Assembly: GCF_002795845.1 (NCBI RefSeq)
Contig: NZ_CP011797.1
Span: forward strand, 829,501-893,500
Length of the DNA: 64,000 nucleotides
Source of the DNA: Reinekea forsetii
GTDB lineage: Bacteria > Pseudomonadota > Gammaproteobacteria > Pseudomonadales > Natronospirillaceae
Direction of reading: 5' to 3'
Shown here: positions 35,500 through 42,929 of the stretch, in pieces
Layout of the letters: each line of letters starts with the position of its first letter
Position numbering within the stretch: position 1 is the first letter of the stretch
Position numbers and translations under genes: made by a program
Notes under the pieces: model-generated
Told to the model about the DNA's origin: nothing
The model's input: the letters and a program-made list of their open reading frames with translations, nothing else
Database searches by the model: none

Positions 35500-35865
35500 T
35501 CAGTTGAAATAACCGTAGATGGGCAAAACGCTGATGACCACGACGGCCCCAATGAGCAGCCAATAGGTGATGAAAATCACTGGGCTGGCACGCAGCAGCT
35601 GCCACAGCGTCGGCACGCGCCCGGCGTTGACGTCCTCGGTATACTGGTCGCGCATGGCTCGGCTGTGGCCAACCTGAAACTGCTCGATCAACTCACGCGC
35701 GCGAGTAAACTCCTCATCGGTCTTGACCCATATGGCCGCGACGGAGATACCCCAGCGGCCGGCTGTGGTTTCATAAAAATCTATTTCCTGATCGACCAAG
35801 AGCGACCGAACCAGGTCGGCTTCTTCAACCGGAACATTATTGAGGCGAAAGGCAAGTTTGGCCAT
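35500..35865 (-). CDS. Small membrane-anchored protein, DUF6164-like
   Basis: 121 residues. The N-terminal ~70 residues form a small alpha/beta domain (MAKLAFRLNNVPVEEADLVRSLLVD, FYETTAGRWGISVAAIWVK), like the signal-transducing DUF2007 fold. A basic linker and one C-terminal transmembrane helix (about 98-117) follow. This matches proteins I know as DUF6164 in other gammaproteobacteria; the name is from memory and function is unknown. It stands alone between the CurA-like gene and the terminator of the next operon. Confidence 0.7.
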   Translation of the reverse strand: MAKLAFRLNNVPVEEADLVRSLLVDQEIDFYETTAGRWGISVAAIWVKTDEEFTRARELIEQFQVGHSRAMRDQYTEDVNAGRVPTLWQLLRASPVIFITYWLLIGAVVVISVLPIYGYFN

Positions 35866-35910
35866 GAGGAATCCAGCATAACAAATTCAGGGCATCATAC
35901 CGTTAAACCG

Positions 35911-35937
35911 GAAACAGACCAATTGCTGGTCTGTTTC
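35911..35937 (-). terminator. Long hairpin closing the five-gene operon
   Basis: GAAACAGACCA, five-base loop, TGGTCTGTTTC: a perfect 11-bp stem about 60 bases after the MFS stop. It has no clean T-run beyond the TTTC in the stem, so it could be a terminator or an mRNA end stabiliser. Confidence 0.55.
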
Positions 35938-35998
35938 AGAAGAGCGAAAGTCGGTCGCACGGCGCCCTAAACAGTCGATAGCATAAAGATAAGGGCCA

Positions 35999-37252
35999 TT
36001 AGGCTCGCTGTACGCTTGTGGCCGCATCCGCGCGGCTGGGGTCCGCGACGCGGATGCGAATCCTGAGCACCAGCAATGCCGATACCATGGCAATCACGCC
36101 GGTCACCAATAGCACCAACTGATAGTTGCCATTGAGATCATAGAGGTTGGCGCCTAATTGGGTGGCGAGAACCGCCCCTATCTGATGGAACAGCCAGACA
36201 AAGCCAAAGGCAAAACCCTTGATCTCCTTGCTGAAGATAGTCAAGGACACCACCGACGTGCCGACCACCGTACCCATAAAAGACAGGCCAAAGACCGCCG
36301 CGAAGAGCAGAACGCCAAGCTGGCTCGGCAGTGCGAAGAGAATGAATACCGCCACCGCACGCAACAGATAAAACCCCGATAGCACCAGGCGAGCCGGATA
36401 GCGATCACACATAAGACCCGCTGCGATGCCGCCAATAAACTCTGCAACACCCAGTACGACCAGACTCAGGGCAATAAAATTGGCGCTTAAGGCCATGTCC
36501 TTTAGTTGTGCCACCAGGTGGATATCGACAAAGGCCATAGTGACGCCACAGCCTAGAAACCCTAAAGAGAGGTAGTAGAAGTTGGCATTGGTAAAAACCC
36601 TGGCCAAGCGTTGCCGGAACCTCTCAGGCACAGCTGGCTCCGGTTGATCAGCGACCGGTACCTGGCCAACAGCACTAAAACGCAACACGACAATCGCCAG
36701 TAGGGTCAGCGGCAGAACAAACACCAAGCCGGTGGCCAAATAGATATCCCGCCAACTCAAGAACGCCTCGAGATACAACCAGAGCGGTGCCAGAAACACA
36801 AAGCCCAGGGCCGCACCGTTGGTCACCAGAGCATAAATGAGCCCCCTGAGCTTGGGTGCGTTGATCTCCTCGACCAACACGCCCAATGAAACATAGGAAA
36901 TGGCCGTATAAGCGAAGGCCGCGCCGATGCCATAGAGCAATAAGAAGGACGTAAAACTCTGGGTCAGGGCCATTAACAGAAATAGCAGCCCGCTGAAAAA
37001 CAGGCCACCAATGATTGTGTGTTTGGCACCGATTCTATCGGCTATATAGCCGACAATGGGCGAGCTGATGCCAAAGACCGCCATAAAGAGCGTACCAGAC
37101 CAGGCAAATTCACCACGACTGAGGCCAAAATCGTCGGACATTGCCACAAAGAAAACTTGGTATGACGTTTTAATGCTGGTCGACAACAGGGACACCAGAA
37201 TCCCGAAGCCAACGATTAGCAGTAACAGAGCGTGCCTTTTTATCAGAGTCAT
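35999..37252 (-). CDS. MFS transporter, last gene of the five-gene operon
   Basis: A 417-residue major facilitator protein with about 12 transmembrane helices. The motif-A-like loop after helix 2 is GYIADRIGAKHTIIGG, and the matching loop in the second half is GLMCDRYPARLVLSG. The fold and length resemble the oxalate/formate-antiporter and monocarboxylate-type MFS group, so it may move a small organic acid or amino-acid-like product. Its ATG overlaps the TGA of the upstream DUF2817 gene by four bases (ATGA), a strong sign of translational coupling. In context it may export, or import, the molecule made or processed by the operon. Confidence 0.9.
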   Translation of the reverse strand: MTLIKRHALLLLIVGFGILVSLLSTSIKTSYQVFFVAMSDDFGLSRGEFAWSGTLFMAVFGISSPIVGYIADRIGAKHTIIGGLFFSGLLFLLMALTQSFTSFLLLYGIGAAFAYTAISYVSLGVLVEEINAPKLRGLIYALVTNGAALGFVFLAPLWLYLEAFLSWRDIYLATGLVFVLPLTLLAIVVLRFSAVGQVPVADQPEPAVPERFRQRLARVFTNANFYYLSLGFLGCGVTMAFVDIHLVAQLKDMALSANFIALSLVVLGVAEFIGGIAAGLMCDRYPARLVLSGFYLLRAVAVFILFALPSQLGVLLFAAVFGLSFMGTVVGTSVVSLTIFSKEIKGFAFGFVWLFHQIGAVLATQLGANLYDLNGNYQLVLLVTGVIAMVSALLVLRIRIRVADPSRADAATSVQRA

Positions 37253-38343
37253 AGACTGCCTTGTTTGGGTTTAGAGTGAATGAGCTGAATTTGCCGTTCT
37301 AATATTTGCCAAAACGACTCGATAACGCCTGCTCGCCAGCGCCGTGATTGAGGGATGAAAATTTCTTTTAGCCGGTCGGCAGACTGGCGATGTGGCTGCT
37401 CTCCTCGGTTATGCCAATAGTGGTAATTTTCAAGCGCCAACGCACAAAGAACACTCAGACCACCTCGAGTCCCATACTCCAATGTAATTGCCTTATCGGG
37501 CTCGGGTAATCGACTTGACAGAGTACCTCTGAGCTGTGAACTGATGCTGACATCATTGGCGGTATGGACGAGATTGCAATGCTTGAAAAAGCGATGATTG
37601 TCTTGATATTGCGCACTCGATTTCTGTGCTTCGGACAAGATATAGGCTTGGCCCCGCTTCCCCAAGCCGGTATGAATATCCATCAAATACAAAGAATTTG
37701 ATTGATACTTCACCAACAGATCTTGCCAGAATTGCGCAGACGCGGATGCAGTGGTTCCACCAAAAAAAAGATCACGTTCGTTTTCATATTGCCCTGCCGT
37801 AATTAAACTTTGCAAAGCTGCTTTTTTCCCCTGGATGATTTGCCAAACCAACATGAGAGAAAGTTTTAGGGATTGGTAGCCATTTGAGGTCTTGCGCAAC
37901 TGCCGAATAACAGCATGCTCCCGATTTTTGTCTATTATGGCTGTTGGCCTTGAAGTCAAAAAATTTCGGTTGATATCCACATTATATTCATTGCTACGTC
38001 GAAAATATGAAAAGCCAAAGGGATTGAGGGCATGCACCAGCACAATTCGACAATTTCCCAATTTCAAAGCATCGATCTGATCCAGCACTGCAAGTTGGCA
38101 AGCCGACCCAGCAAAACCTTCTACGCCATGGGTGCCGCTAACAATAAACAGAACGTTGGAACTGCGTGGATCGCCCAATTCAACCGTGTCCGCAGTCAAT
38201 GCCTCGCCGGCTACACCCTTGCCGGCAAAGGTGTAGGTGGTCACTACTAGACCCCGGACCTGAGCTTTGCTGTTGAAGCGGCTTCGGGCCTCGACATAGG
38301 AACTCGAGAAATAGTCACTGCGCTGAGCACAATTCATGATCAT
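37249..38343 (-). CDS. DUF2817 metallohydrolase (M14 carboxypeptidase-like)
   Basis: 364 residues of the DUF2817 family, related to M14 zinc carboxypeptidases. The zinc site is visible: His72 and Glu75 in SGTHGVEGFAGSA and His224 in MDIHTGLG. A family block HALNPFGFSYFRR and NVDINRNFLT holds substrate-binding Arg/Asn, and TLEYGTRGG probably gives the catalytic Glu. No signal peptide, so the enzyme is cytoplasmic. It begins one base after the diiron gene stop codon and overlaps the MFS gene. In this operon it could hydrolyse an amide or peptide bond of the product or a precursor, for example removing a protecting acyl or aminoacyl group. That role is inference. Confidence 0.88.
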   Translation of the reverse strand: MIMNCAQRSDYFSSSYVEARSRFNSKAQVRGLVVTTYTFAGKGVAGEALTADTVELGDPRSSNVLFIVSGTHGVEGFAGSACQLAVLDQIDALKLGNCRIVLVHALNPFGFSYFRRSNEYNVDINRNFLTSRPTAIIDKNREHAVIRQLRKTSNGYQSLKLSLMLVWQIIQGKKAALQSLITAGQYENERDLFFGGTTASASAQFWQDLLVKYQSNSLYLMDIHTGLGKRGQAYILSEAQKSSAQYQDNHRFFKHCNLVHTANDVSISSQLRGTLSSRLPEPDKAITLEYGTRGGLSVLCALALENYHYWHNRGEQPHRQSADRLKEIFIPQSRRWRAGVIESFWQILERQIQLIHSKPKQGSL

Positions 38344-38344
38344 T

Positions 38345-39067
38345 CTAGGCCGCCAAAATCGCGGGGCAATGGCGGTGGGCGACGCCGCTATACATATTCC
38401 AAAAGAGTTGACAGGTATGGTTTACGGCAAAAAGTGCCTGATCTTGGAGATCTTTAGTCGTGCAAATATCCGTGACAAGGTTTAGGCCCTCATTAACATG
38501 GCCAATATCTTCTTTTTGGTGAACGGAGAAAAACAATAGGTCCTGCTCGGTTAAACCATAGAGCTTACCCAGTATCTCATGCCTGGCAGCACCCGCTCGA
38601 GTTTCCAAGTTTTGACCTTCGCTTGCGATCATGACCGCCGCGGCACCGATATGATATTGGCTACGGTCCTTTACGGCGGTCATTCGATAGTCTATTAATG
38701 CCTGGGTTTCAGGGTACGCCTTGGCAGCATCGCGTTCTGCATCGGAAATCCCTAACGCCCTAATAAAATTTTCCATCAGAACGACGTGGTTTCGCGTTTT
38801 AGAAATCCGACCCGTCTCCTCTTCAAATAGGTTAAACAACAGTCTCCTTTTATGCTTAGCCAGCGGGCAGTAAAAAAACAGATGTTCGACGTATTCTAGG
38901 AAGTGTTTGGTGAGCTGATAACCTTGTAATGCCATGACTTTCATTAGTGCCAGGTTACGCTCGGGTTTTACCAACTCGCCAATGATCGGATGGTCTAAGG
39001 TAAGATGATTATGTAAGTCAGATTCTAATTTCAGTCGAAACTCGCTGGGGCTATGCGCTTTGTTCAT
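38345..39067 (-). CDS. Heme-oxygenase-like diiron oxidase family protein
   Basis: 240 residues, all-helical, of the TenA/PqqC/heme-oxygenase-like fold. It carries His183-x3-Asp187-x2-His190 (VHQKEDIGH) and Glu150 (IASEGQN), with Glu82-84 and His94 (EEETGRISKTRNHVVLMENF) as further candidate ligands. This matches the metal-site pattern of HDO enzymes such as CADD, UndA, SznF and BesC, which use O2 to cleave, decarboxylate or N-oxidise amino-acid or fatty-acid substrates. It overlaps the end of the upstream PLP-enzyme gene by 17 bases, with AAGGAG inside that gene. Its substrate is unknown; the PLP partner suggests an amino acid. Metal ligation by the first pair is less certain than the HxxxDxxH set. 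Confidence 0.8.
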   Translation of the reverse strand: MNKAHSPSEFRLKLESDLHNHLTLDHPIIGELVKPERNLALMKVMALQGYQLTKHFLEYVEHLFFYCPLAKHKRRLLFNLFEEETGRISKTRNHVVLMENFIRALGISDAERDAAKAYPETQALIDYRMTAVKDRSQYHIGAAAVMIASEGQNLETRAGAARHEILGKLYGLTEQDLLFFSVHQKEDIGHVNEGLNLVTDICTTKDLQDQALFAVNHTCQLFWNMYSGVAHRHCPAILAA

Positions 39068-40301
39068 GATTTAGCTCCTTAAATTGGCCTGTTATATCCG
39101 TTTGGGTTAGGTGTACTAGGGCATTCTCAATATCCGCAAGAAGATCGCGACTGTCTTCTAAGCCAACTGACACTCTGATTAGGGTATCGCTAATACCAAA
39201 AATGTTTTTTTGCTTCGAGGTCAAGCGACCGTGGGTAGTGCTCGCAGGATGAGTGACAAGGGTCTTGGTATCGCCAATATTGGTACTATTGGTGATTAAC
39301 TCCAGGCGATCAATAAAGCGCCATGCCCGGGCCTTGTCCCCCTTGAGTTCGAAAGAGACAATGCCACCGTGGAGGTTGTTGGCGTGTTGTTTGAGTGCCA
39401 AGTCGCGCTGTGGGTGATCGTTCAGGCCAGGGTAATAAACTGTGTCAACATAAGGGCTATTGGTCAGATATTGCGCTAATTTTTGGGCGTTTTCGGAGTG
39501 CATCCGCATACGAATATCAAGAGTTTCAAGGCTCTTCAATACAATCCAGGCGTTAAAGGGGCTAATGCAGTTACCCTTGGAACGCACGATGGCGCGCATC
39601 TGTTCGCATACGCTCGCATCGCCTAAGACGACGCCGCCGCCCACACGGCCTTGGCCATCGAGGAACTTGCCGGCAGAATGAACCACAATATCGGCACCAA
39701 GCCCAATGGGTTGCGTCATAATGGGCGTGCCCGAGGTGTTGTCGACTACGACCAGCGCGCCATGTTGGTGGGCTTTAGCACTCAGTCGCTCTATGTTGGT
39801 CAGCCTCAGGTTTGGATTGGACGGGGTCTCAAAGAACACCAAACGAGTTTTATCGCTAATTTTATTCTGCCAGTTTTTTTCTTGGCTCAAGTCGACAAAA
39901 TCGATAGAAATGCCCCAAGTATTGTAGAAATTAACAAACAAAAATGCAGTTGTGCCGAATACATTTCCACCCACGACGACCTGATCCCCAGGTCTAAGGT
40001 AGGCCATAAGGACCGAGTCAATTGCGGCCATGCCTGAACTAAAAGCCACGCCACCATAGGCATTTTCCAATGCGGCGATGCGCTGCTCAAACGCGCTCAC
40101 GGTTGGATTTGAAATTCGGCTATAAACATGACCTATCGACCTGCCCGCAAATTTCTCTTCGGCATCTTGTGCGCTTTCAAAAACGTAGCTACTGGTTAGC
40201 GCCAGCGGTTCGCAATTAACCGTCGAGGTATCAATGGCTGCACCTTCACGTATCGCCAGGGTGGCCAGAGACAGTGTCCTTCTGCTTTTACTGATCGTCA
40301 T
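39051..40301 (-). CDS. Cys/Met-metabolism PLP enzyme, MetZ-like
   Basis: 416 residues of the cystathionine gamma-synthase / O-succinylhomoserine sulfhydrylase family. Marks: YSRISNPTVSAFEQRIAALE, AFSSGMAAIDSVL, FFETPSNPNL, VVDNTSGTPI and the PLP Lys212 in HSAGKFLDGQGR. The usual SATK reads SAGK here, a Thr-to-Gly change next to the lysine. The housekeeping role would be homocysteine synthesis, but the gene is embedded in an operon of non-methionine genes, and members of this fold also act in natural-product pathways (gamma-replacement or elimination). AAGGGAG precedes the ATG. Housekeeping metZ remains a possible reading. Confidence 0.88.
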   Translation of the reverse strand: MTISKSRRTLSLATLAIREGAAIDTSTVNCEPLALTSSYVFESAQDAEEKFAGRSIGHVYSRISNPTVSAFEQRIAALENAYGGVAFSSGMAAIDSVLMAYLRPGDQVVVGGNVFGTTAFLFVNFYNTWGISIDFVDLSQEKNWQNKISDKTRLVFFETPSNPNLRLTNIERLSAKAHQHGALVVVDNTSGTPIMTQPIGLGADIVVHSAGKFLDGQGRVGGGVVLGDASVCEQMRAIVRSKGNCISPFNAWIVLKSLETLDIRMRMHSENAQKLAQYLTNSPYVDTVYYPGLNDHPQRDLALKQHANNLHGGIVSFELKGDKARAWRFIDRLELITNSTNIGDTKTLVTHPASTTHGRLTSKQKNIFGISDTLIRVSVGLEDSRDLLADIENALVHLTQTDITGQFKELNHEQSA

Positions 40302-40327
40302 TGGAGCTCCCTTAATGGTATCGGTAG

Positions 40328-40861
40328 TTACCGTGCATGCAGTTCCTCGATACGCGCTGTCATAAACAGTCCTGCATGCAGTTTTCCTTGGTAGTGTGAA
40401 TAGTCGGTTAAACGGCCGTAGGTTTCAAAGCCCAAAGCATGCCAAAGTTTGGCGCTCGGGGTGTCCTCTCTAACGTCAAAAATAAACCGCGTTACCCCCA
40501 TGCTGGTGGCCTTCTGACATACCTTTCTCAGGCCCATTTTAAGCAAGCCCGCGCCTCGAAATGTAGGCTCAATAATCACTTTACTCAGTTCGGCTATATG
40601 ACATGACGTCTTATGGGCGATTTGAGTAACCACAACAACGCCTGCGGCCCGCCCAGACATTACGTCGTCAATTAATAGGATATGAATAATATGATTGTTC
40701 AGTTTTGCCCCCAAGTGAGCCACATAATCGGCGATCAAGGCGCTGTCGGATTCACCAAAGCCGAGCATGCCATCATCAGCAATACTGGCCATGAGTAGAT
40801 GTTCCAGTTTAACGGCGTCTTGCGGCTGTATTTCCGTCAGCCATCGATATTGAAGGTCCAT
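40328..40861 (-). CDS. GNAT N-acetyltransferase, first gene of the five-gene operon
   Basis: 177 residues with the acetyl-CoA-binding loop PTFRGAGLLKMGLRKVC (R-G-x-G pattern) and the LWHALGFETYGRLTDY segment of GNAT motif B. It should transfer an acetyl group to an amine. AAGGA stands before the ATG, and the PLP-enzyme gene starts 26 bases after its stop. As the first gene of an operon with a diiron oxygenase, a PLP enzyme and a transporter, it may acetylate an intermediate or protect the host from the product; this is inference. The promoter should lie in the palindrome-rich region upstream. Confidence 0.88.
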   Translation of the reverse strand: MDLQYRWLTEIQPQDAVKLEHLLMASIADDGMLGFGESDSALIADYVAHLGAKLNNHIIHILLIDDVMSGRAAGVVVVTQIAHKTSCHIAELSKVIIEPTFRGAGLLKMGLRKVCQKATSMGVTRFIFDVREDTPSAKLWHALGFETYGRLTDYSHYQGKLHAGLFMTARIEELHAR

Positions 40862-41029
40862 GGTTATCCTTAAAATTGTGTCGATGGCGGATATGCATTT
40901 AGTCCGCCTTTATTCCCTTATCAGAAACATTACAAACCCAGTTCTCCTTGGGGCCATAGAAATGTAACTGAAGCCTTGATCAAACCGGGCTTGTACCTTC
41001 GTATGAGCGGAAAAATGACAGGTAAGTTT

Positions 41030-41056
41030 TGTGAAATATTTTTGTCAAAATTCACA
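41030..41056. promoter_or_regulatory. Dyad TGTGAA-N15-TTCACA
   Basis: Six-base perfect arms, with further partial symmetry inside (TTTT/AAAA). It lies about 170 bases upstream of the GNAT start and resembles a CRP/FNR-class or GntR-class half-site pair but with wider spacing. Confidence 0.4.
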
Positions 41057-41205
41057 TTATCTCAATAAACTTTAGACCTACTTCACAAAAAGCTCACAAT
41101 TTCGGTTATAAATACATCAATAAAAAGTCTAAGAGCATGCTGAGGCTGACTCGAAGCAGGATGCTGCGCGGGGGTTTAAATCACCGGCAAAGTCTATAAA
41201 CTCTC

Positions 41206-41226
41206 AGTGAAATGTGAGTTTTCACT
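41206..41226. promoter_or_regulatory. Dyad AGTGAAA-N7-TTTCACT upstream of the cytochrome gene
   Basis: Perfect seven-base arms separated by TGTGAGT, about 30 bases before the cytochrome c start codon, and related in sequence to the dyad at 41030. Confidence 0.45.
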
Positions 41227-41257
41227 CAGAATAGTGCCCAATTATTAAGGATCCAAT

Positions 41258-41788
41258 ATGAGTTTTAGATCGAAAACTGTTCGTCATCTGTCCATTGGTT
41301 TGTTAATTACCGGTGCCGGGTTGGCCTGGGCCCATAACGGTGCAATGGGGATCGTTAAGGACCGCATGGATGCTATGAGTAGCATGGCGGAGTCGGTTAA
41401 GACGTTGAAGCCGATGATGCGTGGCCGGACGACATATAACGCCGAGACGGTGCAGGCGGCGGCGCAATCCATAGCCCGCCTGGGCGGGGTCCATCTTACG
41501 GAGATGTTTCCTGAAGGCAGTTTGACCGAGGCCAGCGAAGCGAAGCCCGCCATTTGGCAGCAATGGTCTCAGTTTGAAACCTATGCCCAGGAATTGACGC
41601 TGTATGCCGATGGCTTGGCCGCGTCTGCCGCCAATGAGGTATCGCTTAATGATGGGGTCGCGGCAATCGAAGGCTCAAGTCAGCCCATGACCGTTGAGCA
41701 ACTGGCATTGATGCCCCCGGCGGATGTTTTCGGTCTTTTGACTAAAAACTGCGCCGGCTGCCATAAGACGTTCCGCAGTAAAAAGTAA
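41258..41788 (+). CDS. Periplasmic cytochrome c (c'/c556-like)
   Basis: 176 residues. The signal peptide ends in GLAWA before HNGAMG. The mature protein is helical with a C-terminal CAGCH heme c motif (KNCAGCHKTFRSKK), the position typical of class II cytochromes c' and c556. MKDRMDAM-like GIVKDRMDAMSSMAE supplies a Met that could be the sixth ligand, as in c556. It probably carries electrons in the periplasm; partner unknown. Preceded by AAGGA and the TGTGA-type dyad. A GGCGGC/GCCGCC stem at 41796-41815 follows but lacks a T-run. Confidence 0.88.
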   Translation: MSFRSKTVRHLSIGLLITGAGLAWAHNGAMGIVKDRMDAMSSMAESVKTLKPMMRGRTTYNAETVQAAAQSIARLGGVHLTEMFPEGSLTEASEAKPAIWQQWSQFETYAQELTLYADGLAASAANEVSLNDGVAAIEGSSQPMTVEQLALMPPADVFGLLTKNCAGCHKTFRSKK

Positions 41789-41898
41789 TGATGGCGGCGG
41801 CTGTTTTTGGCCGCCACGCCCAAGCTGCAAACTAAAAACGGCGGCAACAATCCGAACCCGTCTACTATTCATCCCAACGTAAAATCTAACAAAAAACA

Positions 41899-41910
41899 TA
41901 ACGCGCGTTA
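41899..41910. promoter_or_regulatory. LacI-type operator TAACGCGCGTTA (distal)
   Basis: A perfect 12-bp palindrome with central CG, the hallmark of LacI/GalR-family operators, 107 bases upstream of a related site at 42006. The LacI-family gene at 46724 is the likely regulator. Confidence 0.65.
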
Positions 41911-41924
41911 ATTGATAAAACAAA

Positions 41925-41933
41925 CCCCCCCCC
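41925..41933 (+). repeat. Poly-C tract (C9) between the two operators
   Basis: Nine consecutive Cs upstream of the transporter promoter. Such tracts slip during replication and would change operator spacing by single bases. Confidence 0.9.
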
Positions 41934-41971
41934 TTAAAATCGATCTTTTATGTATTTTATTACAAAAATTC

Positions 41972-42000
41972 TTGCCTTATTCGGCAATAAGTAATACTTT
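41972..42000 (+). promoter_or_regulatory. Candidate promoter of the alpha-galactoside operon
   Basis: TTGCCT (41972-41977), 17 bases, TACTTT (41995-42000). The -10 box is weak, but the proximal operator begins six bases downstream, right at the expected transcription start. Confidence 0.4.
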
Positions 42001-42005
42001 AATGA

Positions 42006-42019
42006 CTAACACGCGTTAG
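42006..42019. promoter_or_regulatory. LacI-type operator CTAACACGCGTTAG (proximal)
   Basis: Near-perfect dyad (CTAAC/GTTAG arms) sharing the CGCGTTA core with 41899-41910. It overlaps the predicted transcription start, the usual repression position. Confidence 0.65.
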
Positions 42020-42044
42020 CAATTAAAGCAAAAAAGGTCAGAAT

Positions 42045-42929
42045 ATGATGTCAGTCCCACATAGCACACGCACATCGCCTTATGCCTATCTGTTTATTTT
42101 ACCGGCGCTGATAGGTTTTTTGGTGTTTTATGCTTGGCCTGCAGCACGGGCTGTCGCGATCAGCTTTACCGACTGGAATCTGCTCAGCGATTCAACTTTT
42201 GTCGGTTTCGACAACTATCTAGAAATGTTTCAGGACGAGCAGTTCCTCAACGGGATGAAGCTATCGGGTTACTACGTGCTACTGAACATTCCGTTGCAAA
42301 CGGCATTAGGCCTGTTTCTGGCGGTGGCGATGGACCGCCTGACTAAGTCGATCTTTGTTAAGGCGACGCTGTTACTGCCCTATTTGATGTCCAACGTATT
42401 GGTCGCGATGGTCTGGCTGTGGATGCTCGATCCAATATTGGGAATCATCAATGCGCTGGTCGACACTCTCGGGCTGAGCACTCAGGCATATTTGGGTGAT
42501 CCCGACCAAGCGTTGGTTTCTGTAGCCGCCATCAATATCTGGCGCCATATGGGTCTGGTCGCGATGTTGTTTTTGGCCGGGTTGCAGACCATTCCGCGCT
42601 ACCTCTACGAGGCGGCCGGTCTAGAGGGGGCCTCAGAGTGGCAGATGTTCCAGAAGATTACCCTGCCGTTGCTGCGCCCAGTGATGGTCTTTGTTTTGGT
42701 GACAAGTGTGACCGGTTCTTTTCAAATTTTTGACACTATAGCGGTAACAACCTCGGGCGGACCGCTCGATTCAACCCGGGTCATCGTCTACTACATAGTT
42801 CAAAACGCTTTCAGCTTTTACAGGATGGGCTATGCCTCCGCTATGTCGGTAACGCTATGCGCCGCAATGCTGCTGTATACGCTGTTTCAAATGCACATTA
42901 TGAGGGCTTCCGAAAGTGACCTTGCTTAA
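42045..42929 (+). CDS. Sugar ABC transporter permease 1 (MalF/UgpA type)
   Basis: 294 residues, six predicted transmembrane helices, CUT1 class. The cytoplasmic EAA loop is YEAAGLEGASEWQMFQKITLPLL near the expected position, where the ATPase docks. Start at ATG 42045; ATG 42048 is equally possible. It overlaps the next permease gene by 14 bases. The operon continues with a binding protein and a GH4 enzyme, so it imports an alpha-galactoside such as melibiose or raffinose, or a related sugar. No ATPase gene is present in the operon. Confidence 0.92.
   Translation: MMSVPHSTRTSPYAYLFILPALIGFLVFYAWPAARAVAISFTDWNLLSDSTFVGFDNYLEMFQDEQFLNGMKLSGYYVLLNIPLQTALGLFLAVAMDRLTKSIFVKATLLLPYLMSNVLVAMVWLWMLDPILGIINALVDTLGLSTQAYLGDPDQALVSVAAINIWRHMGLVAMLFLAGLQTIPRYLYEAAGLEGASEWQMFQKITLPLLRPVMVFVLVTSVTGSFQIFDTIAVTTSGGPLDSTRVIVYYIVQNAFSFYRMGYASAMSVTLCAAMLLYTLFQMHIMRASESDLA

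Larger units (their letters stand above)
40862..41257. promoter_or_regulatory. Divergent regulatory region rich in TGTGA/TCACA elements
   Basis: About 400 AT-rich bases between the five-gene operon and the cytochrome gene, with no ORF. TGTGA or TCACA half sites recur at about 41030, 41052, 41083, 41094 and 41213. Two dyads stand out (41030-41056 and 41206-41226). Such clusters suggest a dimeric regulator acting on one or both genes. The regulator is not encoded beside them. Confidence 0.5.
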
